NCBI GenBank assembly: GCA_003514205.1
Contig: DORQ01000036.1
Coordinates: 1-5,748 of the forward strand
From: Acidimicrobiaceae bacterium
GTDB lineage: Bacteria; Actinomycetota; Acidimicrobiia; Acidimicrobiales; Microtrichaceae
Length of the DNA: 5,748 nucleotides
Direction of reading: 5' to 3'
The notes beneath the pieces are model-generated. The model did not search any database and was not told the origin of the DNA. It saw nothing but the letters and a program-made list of their open reading frames with translations. This document shows, piece by piece, positions 5,493 through 5,748 of this stretch (its first letter is position 1; each line of letters starts with the position of its first letter). The position numbers and the translations under genes are program-made.

Positions 5493-5513
5493 TACCCCGG
5501 AACCTCGCGCCCC

Positions 5514-5519
5514 AAGGAG
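5514..5519 (+). promoter_or_regulatory. Ribosome binding site of the isocitrate dehydrogenase gene
   Basis: AAGGAG, a near-perfect Shine-Dalgarno, lies 7 bases before the ATG at 5527. It is the strongest in the window, as expected for a highly expressed core enzyme, and fixes the start. Confidence 0.85.
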
Positions 5520-5526
5520 CAGCACC

Positions 5527-5748
5527 ATGGCCAAGATCAAAGTTGAAAATCCGGTCGTAGAACTCGATGGCGATGAGATGACTCGCATCATCTGGCAGTT
5601 CATCAAGGAGCAGCTGATTCTCCCCTACGTCGATCTTGAACTCGACTACTACGACCTGGGAATCGAACACCGAGATGCCACCAACGATCAGGTGACCATC
5701 GATTCCGCCGAGGCCATCAAGCGCCACGGCGTCGGCGTGAAGTGCGCG
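5527..5748 (+). CDS. icd: NADP-dependent isocitrate dehydrogenase, eukaryotic-type (N-terminal part, cut by window edge)
   Basis: The first 74 codons read [20 protein letters not shown] and continue through [39 protein letters not shown] and [15 protein letters not shown]. This matches the start of the homodimeric NADP isocitrate dehydrogenases of the human IDH1/IDH2 type very closely, including [27 protein letters not shown] and VGVKCA. The enzyme oxidatively decarboxylates isocitrate to 2-oxoglutarate in the TCA cycle, producing cytoplasmic NADPH. The window ends just before the expected TITPDE segment that binds NADP and substrate, so catalytic residues cannot be checked. It differs from the E. 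coli Icd type, which starts quite differently. It follows the lipoprotein gene by 123 bases and has its own -10 box and strong ribosome site, so it is probably transcribed independently. Confidence 0.94.
   Translation, partial: MAKIKVENPVVELDGDEMTRIIWQFIKEQLILPYVDLELDYYDLGIEHRDATNDQVTIDSAEAIKRHGVGVKCA

Noticed and set aside
5383..5727. Minus-strand frame of 114 codons opposite the start of isocitrate dehydrogenase
   Set aside because: Antisense to an almost textbook isocitrate dehydrogenase N-terminus; no domain and no ribosome site seen.
1..5748. Mobile element, CRISPR, tRNA or prophage signatures
   Set aside because: No transposase, integrase, repeat-spacer pattern, tRNA-like cloverleaf or terminal repeats could be found on either strand.

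Overview
The window looks like chromosomal DNA from a moderately GC-rich bacterium, most likely an actinomycete-type lineage (Actinomycetota, possibly Acidimicrobiia). This rests on the style of the proteins: a DHA2 drug transporter with a TetR regulator whose C-terminal domain is of an actinobacterial type, a CddD-like aldehyde dehydrogenase, and a lipoprotein with a Thr/Pro linker. The placement is an inference, not a phylogenetic result. Genes are tightly packed. No gap without a gene exceeds about 160 bases. I see no rRNA, tRNA, CRISPR array, insertion sequence or integration scar.

Layout. (1) 1-171, minus: the first 57 codons of a probable ABC exporter, cut by the window edge. (2) 172-300: a divergent control region with a 26-base imperfect inverted repeat and a weak candidate promoter. 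(3) 301-1902, plus: a 14-helix-type MFS multidrug transporter (DHA2/QacA-EmrB class), followed after 4 bases by (4) 1907-2488, plus: a TetR-family regulator. These two are almost certainly one operon. (5) 2489-2583: a convergent intergenic region with a perfect 13-bp stem hairpin that should terminate the gene coming from the right. (6) 2584-4020, minus: an NAD(P)-dependent aldehyde dehydrogenase with all catalytic residues, best started at a TTG with a strong Shine-Dalgarno. (7) 4021-4176: a divergent intergenic region carrying the dehydrogenase promoter. (8) 4177-5403, plus: a secreted lipoprotein with a Thr/Pro linker and a predicted TIM-barrel, glycoside-hydrolase-like domain of unknown substrate. 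(9) 5404-5526: spacer with a hairpin at the upstream stop codon and a good -10 box. (10) 5527-5748, plus: the N-terminal 74 codons of a eukaryotic-type NADP isocitrate dehydrogenase, cut by the right edge.

How they work together. The left third reads as a drug or toxic-compound efflux locus: two exporters of different energetics (ATP-driven and proton-driven) transcribed head to head, with a local TetR repressor that probably binds the shared control region. The aldehyde dehydrogenase is a separate, singly transcribed metabolic gene, insulated from the efflux operon by the terminator. The lipoprotein and isocitrate dehydrogenase appear functionally unrelated to each other; the latter is a core TCA-cycle gene with its own promoter. 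I found no convincing new multi-gene system. The least explained item is the lipoprotein with a degenerate GH18-like motif.
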